Source of the DNA: Streptomyces sp. BA2 | GTDB taxonomy: Bacteria; Actinomycetota; Actinomycetes; Streptomycetales; Streptomycetaceae | NCBI RefSeq assembly: GCF_009769735.1 | Contig: NZ_WSRO01000002.1 | Location: 5,964,001 to 6,028,000 of the forward strand | DNA: 64,000 nt | Direction of reading: 5' to 3' | Part shown: piece after piece, positions 9,532-17,719 of the stretch | How positions within the stretch are numbered: the stretch's first letter is position 1 | How the letters are laid out: every line of letters begins with the position of its first letter | Program-made: the position numbers and the translations under genes | The notes under the pieces: model-generated | Database searches by the model: none | What the model saw: only the letters and a program-made list of their open reading frames with translations | What the model was told of the DNA's origin: nothing

Positions 9532-10557
9532 TCACCCCCGCGCACCTCCCACCCGCCAGTGCACGGCGGCGGCTCCCGCGAAGTCCCCGGCGTGGGCGAA
9601 GCCCGCCAGCATCAGCAGGCTGCCGTCCTCGACCCGGCCCTCGCGGATTCCGTGGTCGAGGGTGATGGGGACGGCCGCGCCGAAGAGGTTCCCGAACCGG
9701 TCGAAGGTGTCCAGATGGCGGTCGGGGCCGATGGAGAGCCGCTCCTGCCACTGCTTCAGGAACATCCGGTTGGGCTGGTTGGTGATCAGCAGATCCAGGT
9801 CGTCGGTCTTCAGGTCGAGCGACTCGCAGAGCCGGTTCACCACCTCGGGCACCAGGCGGTTGCCGCGCTCGACGATGTCGGCGACCTTGTCGGGCGTGAA
9901 CCCGACGTGCATCTGACTGGCCCCCGCTTCCCAGTACTTGCGCCCGTCGTGCAGCGCGAGTCCGCAGTCGCGGGTGAACTCGCCGTGGTTGGCGACCTCG
10001 ATGCCGAGGATCGGCGACTCGTCGGACGCCGCCACATAGGCGGCGCCACAGCCGTCACCGGGGATGACGGCCTCGGGGAGACTGCGTACGTCCGGCTGGG
10101 TCATCACCGGGCCCGCGCTGTTCTGCACGTTGAAGAGCAGCGCGGACCTGGCCTGGCCCGATCCGATCAGCGCACGGGCCAGACGCAGCAGATGGACGAA
10201 GGAAGCGCAGCCGCCGTTGTGGGCGTCGAGCACCCAGTCCGCCTTGACGCCGAGCCGGTGGGCGACCTCCGCCCCGGGACCGGTGAACGGCACCTCGGGA
10301 AGGAGCGAGTTGGTGATCACCACGTCGACGGCGCGCAGGGCGTCGTCCCCGATCCGCTCCCGCAGGACGAGACCGGCCTTCTCCATCATGTCCGCGGGCG
10401 TCTCGTCCCTGGACACCTGGTGCCGGGTGCGCGGTGCCTTGAACATCGTGTGGTCGGCCAACTCGCCGTCACTCGTCTGATGTTCGAGGAAGTACTCCGT
10501 GCCCACCGGTTCCCCGGGCAGGTAGGAGGCGAGTTCGAGCAGGCTCACAGCCTTCAT
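9532..10557 (-). CDS. KASIII-family ketosynthase/acyltransferase with atypical active site
   Basis: 341 residues, thiolase fold of the FabH/KASIII type. The nucleophile Cys117 is in HNGGCASF. At the position of the usual histidine (IPHQAN) this protein reads ITNQPN, so His is replaced by Asn. The third residue, Asn in FGNLFGAA, is kept. KASIII members without the decarboxylation His often act as acyltransferases or use non-malonyl nucleophiles (family knowledge; applied here by inference). The start at 10557 overlaps the SRPBCC stop by ATGA. Confidence 0.85.
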   Translation of the reverse strand: MKAVSLLELASYLPGEPVGTEYFLEHQTSDGELADHTMFKAPRTRHQVSRDETPADMMEKAGLVLRERIGDDALRAVDVVITNSLLPEVPFTGPGAEVAHRLGVKADWVLDAHNGGCASFVHLLRLARALIGSGQARSALLFNVQNSAGPVMTQPDVRSLPEAVIPGDGCGAAYVAASDESPILGIEVANHGEFTRDCGLALHDGRKYWEAGASQMHVGFTPDKVADIVERGNRLVPEVVNRLCESLDLKTDDLDLLITNQPNRMFLKQWQERLSIGPDRHLDTFDRFGNLFGAAVPITLDHGIREGRVEDGSLLMLAGFAHAGDFAGAAAVHWRVGGARG

Positions 10558-11234
10558 GCGCCGGTGCTGCCGTTGCGCAGCTCCAGGATCTTCTTCATGT
10601 TGTCGATCTCTATCTGGTGACCGGCGTAGAAGAGGTTCCACATGTCGCCGACCCAGGGGCGCTCGGGGCTCGACGCCAGCTCGGGGTGCGGGTTCTTGTC
10701 GTAGTACGGGTGACGGCAGTTGGTCCAGATGACCACGGAGCCGGGCTTGTTCAGGACGGTCTGCGCGTCGATGATCCGGTGGATGTAGACCATCCACAGC
10801 TCCTCGCCCTGGTCCCAGGCGCACTTCATGTCGACGGTGAGGGCCCGCGGGTCGCCGTCGATCCGCAGGAAGATCTTGGTCTCGTCGTCGAGGAGGGTGT
10901 CGCGGCCCTGGTAGAGGCCGGGGGTGTCGGTGGGCGCGAAGTCACGGGTGCTGTAGGTGTATTCGTTGAGGTTGCGCTCGTTGGTGAGGTAGTCGTAGAC
11001 GGCCTGCGGCGGCGCGTCGATGTACTGGTGGACGGTCACGAACTTCCCGTACACCTCGTCGTACGTGAACGACTCCTTCGTCATCTGCGCGGCCTGCGCG
11101 AGGGCCTCCTCGCGCGGCGTGGTCTCCCAGCGCAGCAGTCCGGGGACGTCCTTGAGGTCGGCGGGGATCGGCTCCGGCGCGACGTAGTCGGCGGTGGCGC
11201 TGGTGGGGTCCGTGTTCGTGAGGGCGGTGGTCAT
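10554..11234 (-). CDS. SRPBCC (START-like) family protein
   Basis: 226 residues. The central part (about 55-200) has the helix-grip pattern of SRPBCC/Bet v1/START proteins: a segment FVTVHQYIDAPPQAVYDYLTN followed by alternating strands, then a long C-terminal amphipathic helix. Such proteins bind hydrophobic ligands, and in biosynthetic clusters act as cyclases, aromatases or lipid carriers. It overlaps the KASIII gene downstream and the ThDP gene upstream by four bases each, so the three proteins are probably made in fixed ratio and may form a complex. The exact reaction is unknown. Confidence 0.75.
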   Translation of the reverse strand: MTTALTNTDPTSATADYVAPEPIPADLKDVPGLLRWETTPREEALAQAAQMTKESFTYDEVYGKFVTVHQYIDAPPQAVYDYLTNERNLNEYTYSTRDFAPTDTPGLYQGRDTLLDDETKIFLRIDGDPRALTVDMKCAWDQGEELWMVYIHRIIDAQTVLNKPGSVVIWTNCRHPYYDKNPHPELASSPERPWVGDMWNLFYAGHQIEIDNMKKILELRNGSTGA

Positions 11235-13018
11235 CCTGGTACGACTCCTTGGTTGATGGGCCGGCTCTTTCCGACGGCCATGGCGTGCTGCTGGAAGGGA
11301 CGGAACGGAGGCATTTCGGTGGGGTCGGTCTCGACGCAGATCAGTGAGGGCGACCCGGTGGCCTCGGCCCGGGCGAGCGCGGTGCGCAGCTCGTCGGCGG
11401 TCGTGGCGGTCACCGCGTCGAGGCCGGGAAACATCGCGGCGGCGCCTTCGCCGATCCGGGCCGGGCGGAAGAGGTTGTAGGTGTAGTCGCCGGAGAAGAA
11501 CAGCTGCTCACGGGTGTGGCACATGCCGTGGGAGTTGTTGTTGAAGATCACGAAGGTGACGGGCAGTTGGTGCTCGACCGCAGTGTGCACCTCCATGCCG
11601 TGCATGAAGAACGCCCCGTCACCGGCGAACACGCAGGTGCGCCTGCCGGTCGCGAACGCGGCGCCGATGCCGGCCCCGAAGCTGTGGCCCATGCCGCCCA
11701 TGCCCATGGCGACGATGAACCGGCCGTCGACGGGCACGCCGACGTGGTGGATCACGGTGGCGCCGGTATTGCCCGCGTCGCTCACCACGGTGGCCCCCGC
11801 GGGCAGCGCGGCGCCGACGACGGTCGCGGCGGTACGCATGTCCAGCGGGCCCGGTGGCGAGAGGTCAGGGGGCGGTGGCGCCGCCCCGGCCGCGGGGGCG
11901 CGGAGCTCCTGCCGGGCGGCTCCCGGTGTCTCGTCCGGTGCGTTCCTGGCCATCGACTCCTTTCTGGCCATCAACTCCTTTTCGGCCGTCAACTCCTCGG
12001 TCAGTACGGTCATTTCGTCGGCCAGCGGCCCGGTGAGGCGCACCAGATCCTCGTGCGGCTCCAGGAACGGCGGCCGCGGGTCGAGGCAGACCACCGGTGA
12101 GCCCTTGAGGTGGTCGTGCAGTCCGGCCCCCGCCATCTGCGGCAGCCGGGTGCCGGCGAGCACCACGGCCGACGCCTGCTCCAGGGCTTCCTGCACGTCC
12201 GCGGTGCCGATCACCCCGGCGATGCCCAGATGACGCGGATCGCGGTCGTCGAAGACGTCCTTGGCGTCCGGGGCCACGGCGACCCGCGCCCCCAGCGCCT
12301 CGACGAGCCGGGCGAGCTGCGGCCGCGCGTCCGCCCTGGCCACCGCCTCACCCGCGACCACCACCACGCCCTGCCGCTCGACGGCCGAGCGCAACAGGCC
12401 GACGGCCCGGTCGCGTTCGGCGGCGGAGGACAGCGCGGATGCGGCGAGCTCGGGCGGACCCGGAGCGTCCCAGGCGGGAAGCACGGCCTGCTGCACGTCC
12501 TTGGGCAGCAGGAGCACGGCGGGGCCCGGAGCCGCCGGGTCCATCGCCGCCGCTAGGGCACGCGGCAGCGACTCGGTGATGGACTCCGGGTCATCGACGC
12601 GTACGCAGTGCACGGCGATCTCGCCGAAGAGGCGCTCCGCGTCGATGGACCCGGCGAGCCCGCTGGTCTCCTGGAAGGAACCGTGCCCGTCCAGTGAGGT
12701 GGGCGGCTGCCCGATCAGGACGAGGGCGGGCACGAAGGAGGCCCTGAGTTCGGCGATCCCGGGGACCAGGTTCATGGCCCCGGCGCCCGAGGTGGCGGCT
12801 ATCACCGGTATGCGCTGGGAGGCGCGGTGATATCCGTCCGCCATGGTGGCGGCCGAGAACTCGTGCTTGGCGACCACGCCGAGCGGGCCGGACTCCGCGT
12901 GGCGCATCGCGTCGTAGAGGTCTTCGATATTGGCGCCACCGACGCCGAATACATGCCCGACGTCCTGCCGGCAAAGAAAGTCGACGATGAAGTCGACCAC
13001 GCGGAATTGGTTTCTCAT
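11231..13018 (-). CDS. Thiamine-diphosphate-dependent enzyme, acetolactate-synthase family
   Basis: 595 residues with the three ThDP domains. The N-terminal PYR domain has the catalytic Glu in VAKHEFSAAT (about residue 50). A central dehydrogenase-like domain follows. The C-terminal PP domain has GDG...NN (GDGAFFMHG then FNNNSHGM, about 480-515), which binds Mg-ThDP. A low-complexity linker rich in Glu/Ala/Pro lies at about 345-400. The start at 13018 is preceded by GAGGGACGG. The family makes an acyl-anion equivalent from a 2-keto acid and adds it to an electrophile. It opens the leftward operon and may condense a keto acid with an acyl thioester (inference). Confidence 0.9.
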   Translation of the reverse strand: MRNQFRVVDFIVDFLCRQDVGHVFGVGGANIEDLYDAMRHAESGPLGVVAKHEFSAATMADGYHRASQRIPVIAATSGAGAMNLVPGIAELRASFVPALVLIGQPPTSLDGHGSFQETSGLAGSIDAERLFGEIAVHCVRVDDPESITESLPRALAAAMDPAAPGPAVLLLPKDVQQAVLPAWDAPGPPELAASALSSAAERDRAVGLLRSAVERQGVVVVAGEAVARADARPQLARLVEALGARVAVAPDAKDVFDDRDPRHLGIAGVIGTADVQEALEQASAVVLAGTRLPQMAGAGLHDHLKGSPVVCLDPRPPFLEPHEDLVRLTGPLADEMTVLTEELTAEKELMARKESMARNAPDETPGAARQELRAPAAGAAPPPPDLSPPGPLDMRTAATVVGAALPAGATVVSDAGNTGATVIHHVGVPVDGRFIVAMGMGGMGHSFGAGIGAAFATGRRTCVFAGDGAFFMHGMEVHTAVEHQLPVTFVIFNNNSHGMCHTREQLFFSGDYTYNLFRPARIGEGAAAMFPGLDAVTATTADELRTALARAEATGSPSLICVETDPTEMPPFRPFQQHAMAVGKSRPINQGVVPG

Positions 13019-13090
13019 GGACCGTCCCTCTTTCCAGGCGGTGGTCCACTCATTGCAGGCCTTCTGGTCCACCACGGGCAAGTGACACAT

Positions 13091-13133
13091 CCCTGCCAGC
13101 AGGGGCGGCCGTGGCATGGCAGGGATCTGCCAT
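13091..13133. promoter_or_regulatory. Two inverted repeats in the divergent promoter region
   Basis: Between the ThDP gene (leftward) and the ACP gene (rightward) lie two palindromes: CCCTG-N4-CAGGG at 13091-13104 and ATGGCAG-N4-CTGCCAT at 13116-13133. Both have four-base centres and related arms (CTGCC/GGCAG). They are placed to control both divergent operons and are candidate operators. Confidence 0.5.
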
Positions 13134-13223
13134 ACCGGTCTGTCATGTCCGGGGGCGGCGGCCGTAGTTAGGTTCTGGTCAATCGCTCACCGCACATCGC
13201 AACGACCGGAAGGAACAACCATC

Positions 13224-13472
13224 GTGATCACCGTTGAATCCGTATGCGCCCTCATAGCGAAGAAGCTCGGCAACAAGGCGTCGGGCCTCACGCTCGGCGC
13301 CGACACGGCCTTCGACTCGGTGGGCCTGTCCAGCCTGCAGATCGCCGACATCGTCTACACCGTCGAGGACGACGCGGAGATCGAGCTCGACCCGAGCCAG
13401 GCGGCGAACGTGAAGACCGTCGGCGACCTGGTCAAGCTGGTCGAGTCCACCCAGACCGCGGCCGCCGCATGA
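13224..13472 (+). CDS. Free-standing acyl carrier protein
   Basis: 82 residues, acidic, four-helix ACP pattern. The phosphopantetheine site reads DSVGLSSLQ: Ser37 aligns with the attachment serine of the usual DSL motif, with Ser in place of the Asp before it. The GTG at 13224 is chosen because GGAAGGAA lies just upstream; the long in-frame extension from 13116 runs through the promoter palindrome and is unlikely. It is probably the scaffold that carries the growing chain of this cluster. Its stop overlaps the next gene's ATG. Confidence 0.9.
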   Translation: MITVESVCALIAKKLGNKASGLTLGADTAFDSVGLSSLQIADIVYTVEDDAEIELDPSQAANVKTVGDLVKLVESTQTAAAA

Positions 13473-14362
13473 GCACCGCCGCCTACCAGGGCGCCACGGC
13501 CGAGGCGATCAGGCACCACTACGACGTCTCCAACGACTTCTACGGCCTGTGGCTGGACGGTTCGCTCACCTACACCTGCGCCCTGTGGGACGAGTCGGGC
13601 GCCGAACTCGCGGGTATTCAGGGCGACTTGGAGGCGGCGCAGGCCCGCAAGCTGGACTACCTCATCGAGGGGGCCAGGGCGGCGGGCGCCGGCCGCGTCC
13701 TGGACGTGGGCTGCGGCTGGGGAAGCCTCCTCAAGCGCCTCACCGGGATCTACGGCGTGCGGCACGCGACGGGCCTCACCCTCAGCGACAGCCAGGCCGA
13801 ACTGGTCAGGGCGTCCGGGATCGCGCGCACCGAGATCCGGGTGGAGAACTGGCTGGACCACGAGCCGACGGAGGGCTACGACGCGATCATCTCGATCGGG
13901 GCGTTCGAGCACTTCGCCAAGACCGGCCTGACGAGGGCCGAACGGATCGCGGCCTACCGCGAGTTCTTCGAGCGCTGCTACGAGTGGCTGCCCTCACACG
14001 GGCGCATTGCCCTGCAGACCAACATCAAGGGCAACAACACCGTGATGGACAAGGCCACCGTGCGTGAGCTCATGTTCATCATCGAGACCATTTTCCCGGA
14101 GTCGGAGATCCCGGCGCTCTCCGAAGTCGTCGAATCCAGCGAAAAGCTCTTCGACGTGGTTTCCCTGCGCAATGACCCGGACCACTACAGCCGCACCTGC
14201 GGGGAATGGCTGAGGCGGCTCCAGGAGAACAGGGAAGCGGCCGTACGCATCTCCGGCGAGGAGAACGTCGTCAATTACGAGAACTATCTCGGCGCGAGCG
14301 TGCGGCACTTCAAGAACCGCCACCTCGGCCTCGCGAGGATCATTCTCGAAAAGGGGCGTTGA
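13469..14362 (+). CDS. SAM-dependent methyltransferase, cyclopropane-fatty-acid-synthase family
   Basis: 297 residues. CFA-synthase marks are present: HYDVSNDFYGLWLDGSLTY (about 16-34), the SAM motif LDVGCGWGS (about 76-84) and EHFAKTG. CFA synthases methylenate double bonds of phospholipid acyl chains, while relatives in actinomycetes methylate them. This protein is shorter than E. coli Cfa (382 residues) because it lacks the N-terminal lipid-binding domain, so an ACP- or CoA-bound substrate is plausible. It is ATGA-coupled to the ACP gene. Confidence 0.88.
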   Translation: MSTAAYQGATAEAIRHHYDVSNDFYGLWLDGSLTYTCALWDESGAELAGIQGDLEAAQARKLDYLIEGARAAGAGRVLDVGCGWGSLLKRLTGIYGVRHATGLTLSDSQAELVRASGIARTEIRVENWLDHEPTEGYDAIISIGAFEHFAKTGLTRAERIAAYREFFERCYEWLPSHGRIALQTNIKGNNTVMDKATVRELMFIIETIFPESEIPALSEVVESSEKLFDVVSLRNDPDHYSRTCGEWLRRLQENREAAVRISGEENVVNYENYLGASVRHFKNRHLGLARIILEKGR

Positions 14363-14364
14363 GT

Positions 14365-15690
14365 GTGAGCACGCGCAAGAACGTCGTCTACTGGCACGAG
14401 ACGGAGTCCGTCACGCCCGAACCCCCGCTGCGGGACGACGTCGACTGTGACGTCGCCATCGTCGGCGGCGGCTACACCGGCCTCTGGGCCGCCCACTTCC
14501 TCAAGGAGGCCGAGCCCGCGCTCGACATCCGCATCGTCGAGGCCAAGTACTCGGGATACGGCGCTTCGGGCCGTGCGGACGGCTTCGTCACACCGACCAT
14601 CGGCAAGGACATCCAGGCCCTGGTCGAGGAGTTCGGCACCCGCCGCGCCCTGGAGGCCTCGCAGGCCGTCGGGCGTTCCATCCTGGAGATCGGCCGCTTC
14701 ACGCGCCGCAACAAGATCGACGCGGAGTACGAGGCCAACGACTACCTGATGGTCGCCACCGACGAGGCCCAGCTGCGCCGCCTGCGCGCGGACCGGGAGC
14801 TCGCCACCACCATCGCGGGCCGCGAGCAGCCCGAGCTCCTCTCGGGCGGCCAGGCAAGGGAGTTGATCGGCTCGCCCGCGATCCTGGGCGCCATGCGCAC
14901 GGGCGGCGCCCTGATCAACCCCTTCCGCCTCGCCCGCGGTGTGGCCCGGGTCGTCAAGGAGCGCGGGGTGACCGTCTACGAGAACACCCCGGTCCTGCGC
15001 GTCGACCCCGGAGTGCGGCCCACGGTCGTCACCCCCGGCGGCCGGATCACCGCCGACAAGGTGATCATCGCGGCCAACGCGCACCAGTTCACCTTCGAGA
15101 AGTTCCGCAACAAGACCGTGCCCATCTGGAGCTACGCGATGGTGAGCGAACCGCTCACCGACGAGCAGCTCGGCCGGATCGCCTGGGAGGGCCGCGAGGG
15201 TCTCGTCGAGGCGAAGACCTTCCTGACCTGCGCGCGGTTCACCGCGGACAACCGCCTGATGTGGGCGGGCGGTCCGGCCCTCTACTTCTACGGCCGCGAC
15301 ATGCGCCGACGCCGCATGAACGAGACGCGGGCCTACCGCGAACTGCACAAGGAGTTCGGGCGGTTCTTCCCCATGTGGAGGGACGTCAAGTTCACCTACC
15401 TCTACGGCGGCACCGTCGACGTCACCCGTGACTACGCCCCGCACTTCGGGTCCCTGCCCGGCGGAAACGTCTTCTACGGCTACGGCTTCAACGGCAACGG
15501 CATCGCGGCCACGCACACCGGCGGCAAGGTCCTGCGCGACCTCGTCCTCGGCAAGGACTCCGAGTACTCGCGGCTCCTCTACGTGGACGACAAGCACCGC
15601 AAGCAGCGGGACTTCCCGCCCGAGCCGTTCCTCTACGTCGGCGCCCGCGCCACCACACGCCTCATGGAGTGGAAGGAGTCCCGCGCATGA
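14365..15690 (+). CDS. FAD-dependent amine/amino-acid oxidase (DAO family)
   Basis: 441 residues. The dinucleotide-binding motif VAIVGGGYTGLWAA (about 32-45) and the C-terminal GYGFNGNGIAATH segment are typical of DAO-type flavoenzymes such as gamma-glutamylputrescine oxidase and glycine oxidase. The start is GTG at 14365 after AAGGGG; TTG at 14359 is the alternative. The family oxidises a secondary or primary amine to an imine, or an amino acid to a keto acid. It implies that the pathway intermediate contains nitrogen, which fits the aminotransferase at 21982. Confidence 0.85.
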   Translation: MSTRKNVVYWHETESVTPEPPLRDDVDCDVAIVGGGYTGLWAAHFLKEAEPALDIRIVEAKYSGYGASGRADGFVTPTIGKDIQALVEEFGTRRALEASQAVGRSILEIGRFTRRNKIDAEYEANDYLMVATDEAQLRRLRADRELATTIAGREQPELLSGGQARELIGSPAILGAMRTGGALINPFRLARGVARVVKERGVTVYENTPVLRVDPGVRPTVVTPGGRITADKVIIAANAHQFTFEKFRNKTVPIWSYAMVSEPLTDEQLGRIAWEGREGLVEAKTFLTCARFTADNRLMWAGGPALYFYGRDMRRRRMNETRAYRELHKEFGRFFPMWRDVKFTYLYGGTVDVTRDYAPHFGSLPGGNVFYGYGFNGNGIAATHTGGKVLRDLVLGKDSEYSRLLYVDDKHRKQRDFPPEPFLYVGARATTRLMEWKESRA

Positions 15691-16703
15691 GCGAGCGACG
15701 CACCGTACTGCTCACCGGCGCGTCCGGCGTCGTGGGCCGCGCCATCCTCCAGGAGATGCCGGGCCGGCCGATCCGGCTCATCTCCATGGCGAGGCCCGGC
15801 GGCGTGGCCCTGCCGGCCGGGACCGAGCACGTGCTCGACGCCGACCTGGCCGAGCCGCGCTTCGGCCTCGACGAGGACAGCTACCGCGCGCTGGTCCGGG
15901 ACGTGGACACCGTCATCCACTCCGCGGGCCTCACCGAGTGGGGGCTGCCCGACGAGCGCTACAAGCCGGTGAACGTGGACGGCACCCGCAGAGTCATCGA
16001 GTTCGCCGAACTCTCCGGCGCCACCGTGCACTTCATGAGCACGGCGTTCGTGGCCGCGCTCTCGGCGAACGCCCCGTACAAGCTCAGCGACACGAACGTC
16101 ACCACCAACTACGTGCGCTCCAAGCTGCGTTCGGAGCAGCTGCTGCGTGACAGCGGACTTCCGCACACCGTGTTCCGGCCGACCAACCTGATCGGCGACT
16201 CGCGGACGGGCTGGACCTCGCGCGGCCAGATCGTGCAGCTGATGTCCGACTGGATCTGCCGCGGCCGTGCGCCGTTCATCCCGGTGCACGAGGGCAACCG
16301 CATCGACATCGTGCCCCAGGACCTGCTCGCCAAGGCGGTGCTCGCGGCCGTCGAACTCGGGGACACGAGCGGCGAGTTCTGGGTGACGTACGGCGACGAG
16401 GCCATGGACATGGAGGCCGCCATCGACGTGTGCGCCAAGCACGCGGCGGGCCTGGGCCGCACCCTCACCCCGCCGCCGGTCACCGACCCCGACGCCCTCG
16501 ACCCCGAGGAGCTGCGCCGGCTGCCTCCGCTGGCGCGCTCGTACCTGTCCGTCCTGCGGGACGTCAGCGAGGTCACGCGCTGCGGCGGCGGAGTCCTGCC
16601 CACGTCGATGCCGGAACTGCGCGAGCGCTACCAGGTCCCCTTCGTCCACGACACGGACGCCTACCAGCGGACGCTCGAATACGCCTCCGCCCACCTCAGC
16701 TAA
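15687..16703 (+). CDS. NAD(P)-dependent epimerase/thioester-reductase-like protein
   Basis: 338 residues, extended SDR. The Rossmann motif VLLTGASGVVGRA begins at residue 6, and the catalytic YxxxK is YVRSK near residue 143. The layout (male-sterility/NAD_binding_4-like) recalls carrier-protein thioester reductases that release an acyl chain as aldehyde or alcohol, but sugar epimerases share the fold. The start overlaps the upstream stop by ATGA. Reductive release from the ACP is the more interesting possibility (inference). Confidence 0.78.
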   Translation: MSERRTVLLTGASGVVGRAILQEMPGRPIRLISMARPGGVALPAGTEHVLDADLAEPRFGLDEDSYRALVRDVDTVIHSAGLTEWGLPDERYKPVNVDGTRRVIEFAELSGATVHFMSTAFVAALSANAPYKLSDTNVTTNYVRSKLRSEQLLRDSGLPHTVFRPTNLIGDSRTGWTSRGQIVQLMSDWICRGRAPFIPVHEGNRIDIVPQDLLAKAVLAAVELGDTSGEFWVTYGDEAMDMEAAIDVCAKHAAGLGRTLTPPPVTDPDALDPEELRRLPPLARSYLSVLRDVSEVTRCGGGVLPTSMPELRERYQVPFVHDTDAYQRTLEYASAHLS

Positions 16704-16735
16704 CCCCGCCGGATCAGTTCAGAAAGGACGCAGCC

Positions 16736-17668
16736 GTGAACCCCGTGAACGAGGAGTGGAAGCCCCCGCGGCTCGACGGAACCGTCGCCGTGGTCACCGG
16801 CGCCAGCAGGGGCGTGGGCCGCGGGATAGCCCTCGCCCTCGGCAGCGCGGGCGCGACGGTGTACGTCACCGGGCGCAGCACCCGTACCGAGGGCCGCACC
16901 GAAGGCCTGCCCGGCACGGTCGACGACACCGCGGACGAGGTCACCGCCCGCGGCGGCACCGGCATCGCGGTGCGCTGCGACCACCGGTCGACCGAGGACA
17001 ACCAGGCGCTCACGGACCGGATCCGGGCCGACCACGGCAAGCTGGACCTTCTGGTGAACAACGCCTGGGCGGGTTACGAGCGTTCGAGCGACGTGCGCTT
17101 CGACGCCCCGTACTGGGACCAGCCGATGTGGCGCTATGAACTGTGCGAGGGCTCGCTGCGCGCCCAGTACGACATCACACGCCTTCTCACCCCGCTGATG
17201 TTCGAGAAGGGCGACGGGAAGACCGGGCTGATCGTCGGCATCGGCTTCACCGACGGCGACACCTACCTCGGCCAGGCGGCGTACGACGTCTTCAAGTCCG
17301 CCAACGACCGGCTCAGCAAGGCGTTCGCGGCCGACCTGCGCAAGAAGAAGATCGCCGCGCTCTCCCTGCACCCGGGCTTCGTCCGCACCGAGCGGGTCGA
17401 GGCGGCCTGGGAAGCCCTCGGCGACGGTCCCGCCGCGGTCGTCCACTCGCCCGAGTACGTGGGCCGCGCGATCAACGCGCTCGCCGCCGACCCCGACGTG
17501 CTCAGCCGCTCGGGCCAGGTGCTCTCCACCGGCGACCTGGCCGACGAGTACGGCTTCAGCGACGTCGACGGCAGGCGCCTGCCCGCCTTCCGCCTGGAGG
17601 GCCGGATGAGCCTGGCCACCCGCATGGACCGCCTCAACCGGGTCGTCGCGCAGGCCGCGGCCTCCTGA
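16736..17668 (+). CDS. Short-chain dehydrogenase/reductase (DHRS1-like)
   Basis: 310 residues. The cofactor motif VVTGASRGVGRGIA begins near residue 19, NNAWAGYE corresponds to NNAG, and the catalytic YxxxK is YDVFK near residue 183. The C-terminal extension beyond the Rossmann core is longer than in classical SDRs and resembles the DHRS1 subgroup. The GTG at 16736 follows GAAAGGACG. It probably reduces a keto group or oxidises an alcohol in the pathway. Confidence 0.85.
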   Translation: MNPVNEEWKPPRLDGTVAVVTGASRGVGRGIALALGSAGATVYVTGRSTRTEGRTEGLPGTVDDTADEVTARGGTGIAVRCDHRSTEDNQALTDRIRADHGKLDLLVNNAWAGYERSSDVRFDAPYWDQPMWRYELCEGSLRAQYDITRLLTPLMFEKGDGKTGLIVGIGFTDGDTYLGQAAYDVFKSANDRLSKAFAADLRKKKIAALSLHPGFVRTERVEAAWEALGDGPAAVVHSPEYVGRAINALAADPDVLSRSGQVLSTGDLADEYGFSDVDGRRLPAFRLEGRMSLATRMDRLNRVVAQAAAS

Positions 17669-17719
17669 CAGCTCGACCAAAGAGCACCCCCACACAGCTC
17701 GGCGAACAGGAGAAGGCAT

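Noticed and set aside
13116..13223. Upstream ATG start for the ACP
   Set aside because: It would translate the palindromic promoter region; the GTG at 13224 has a ribosome site and gives a normal ACP length.
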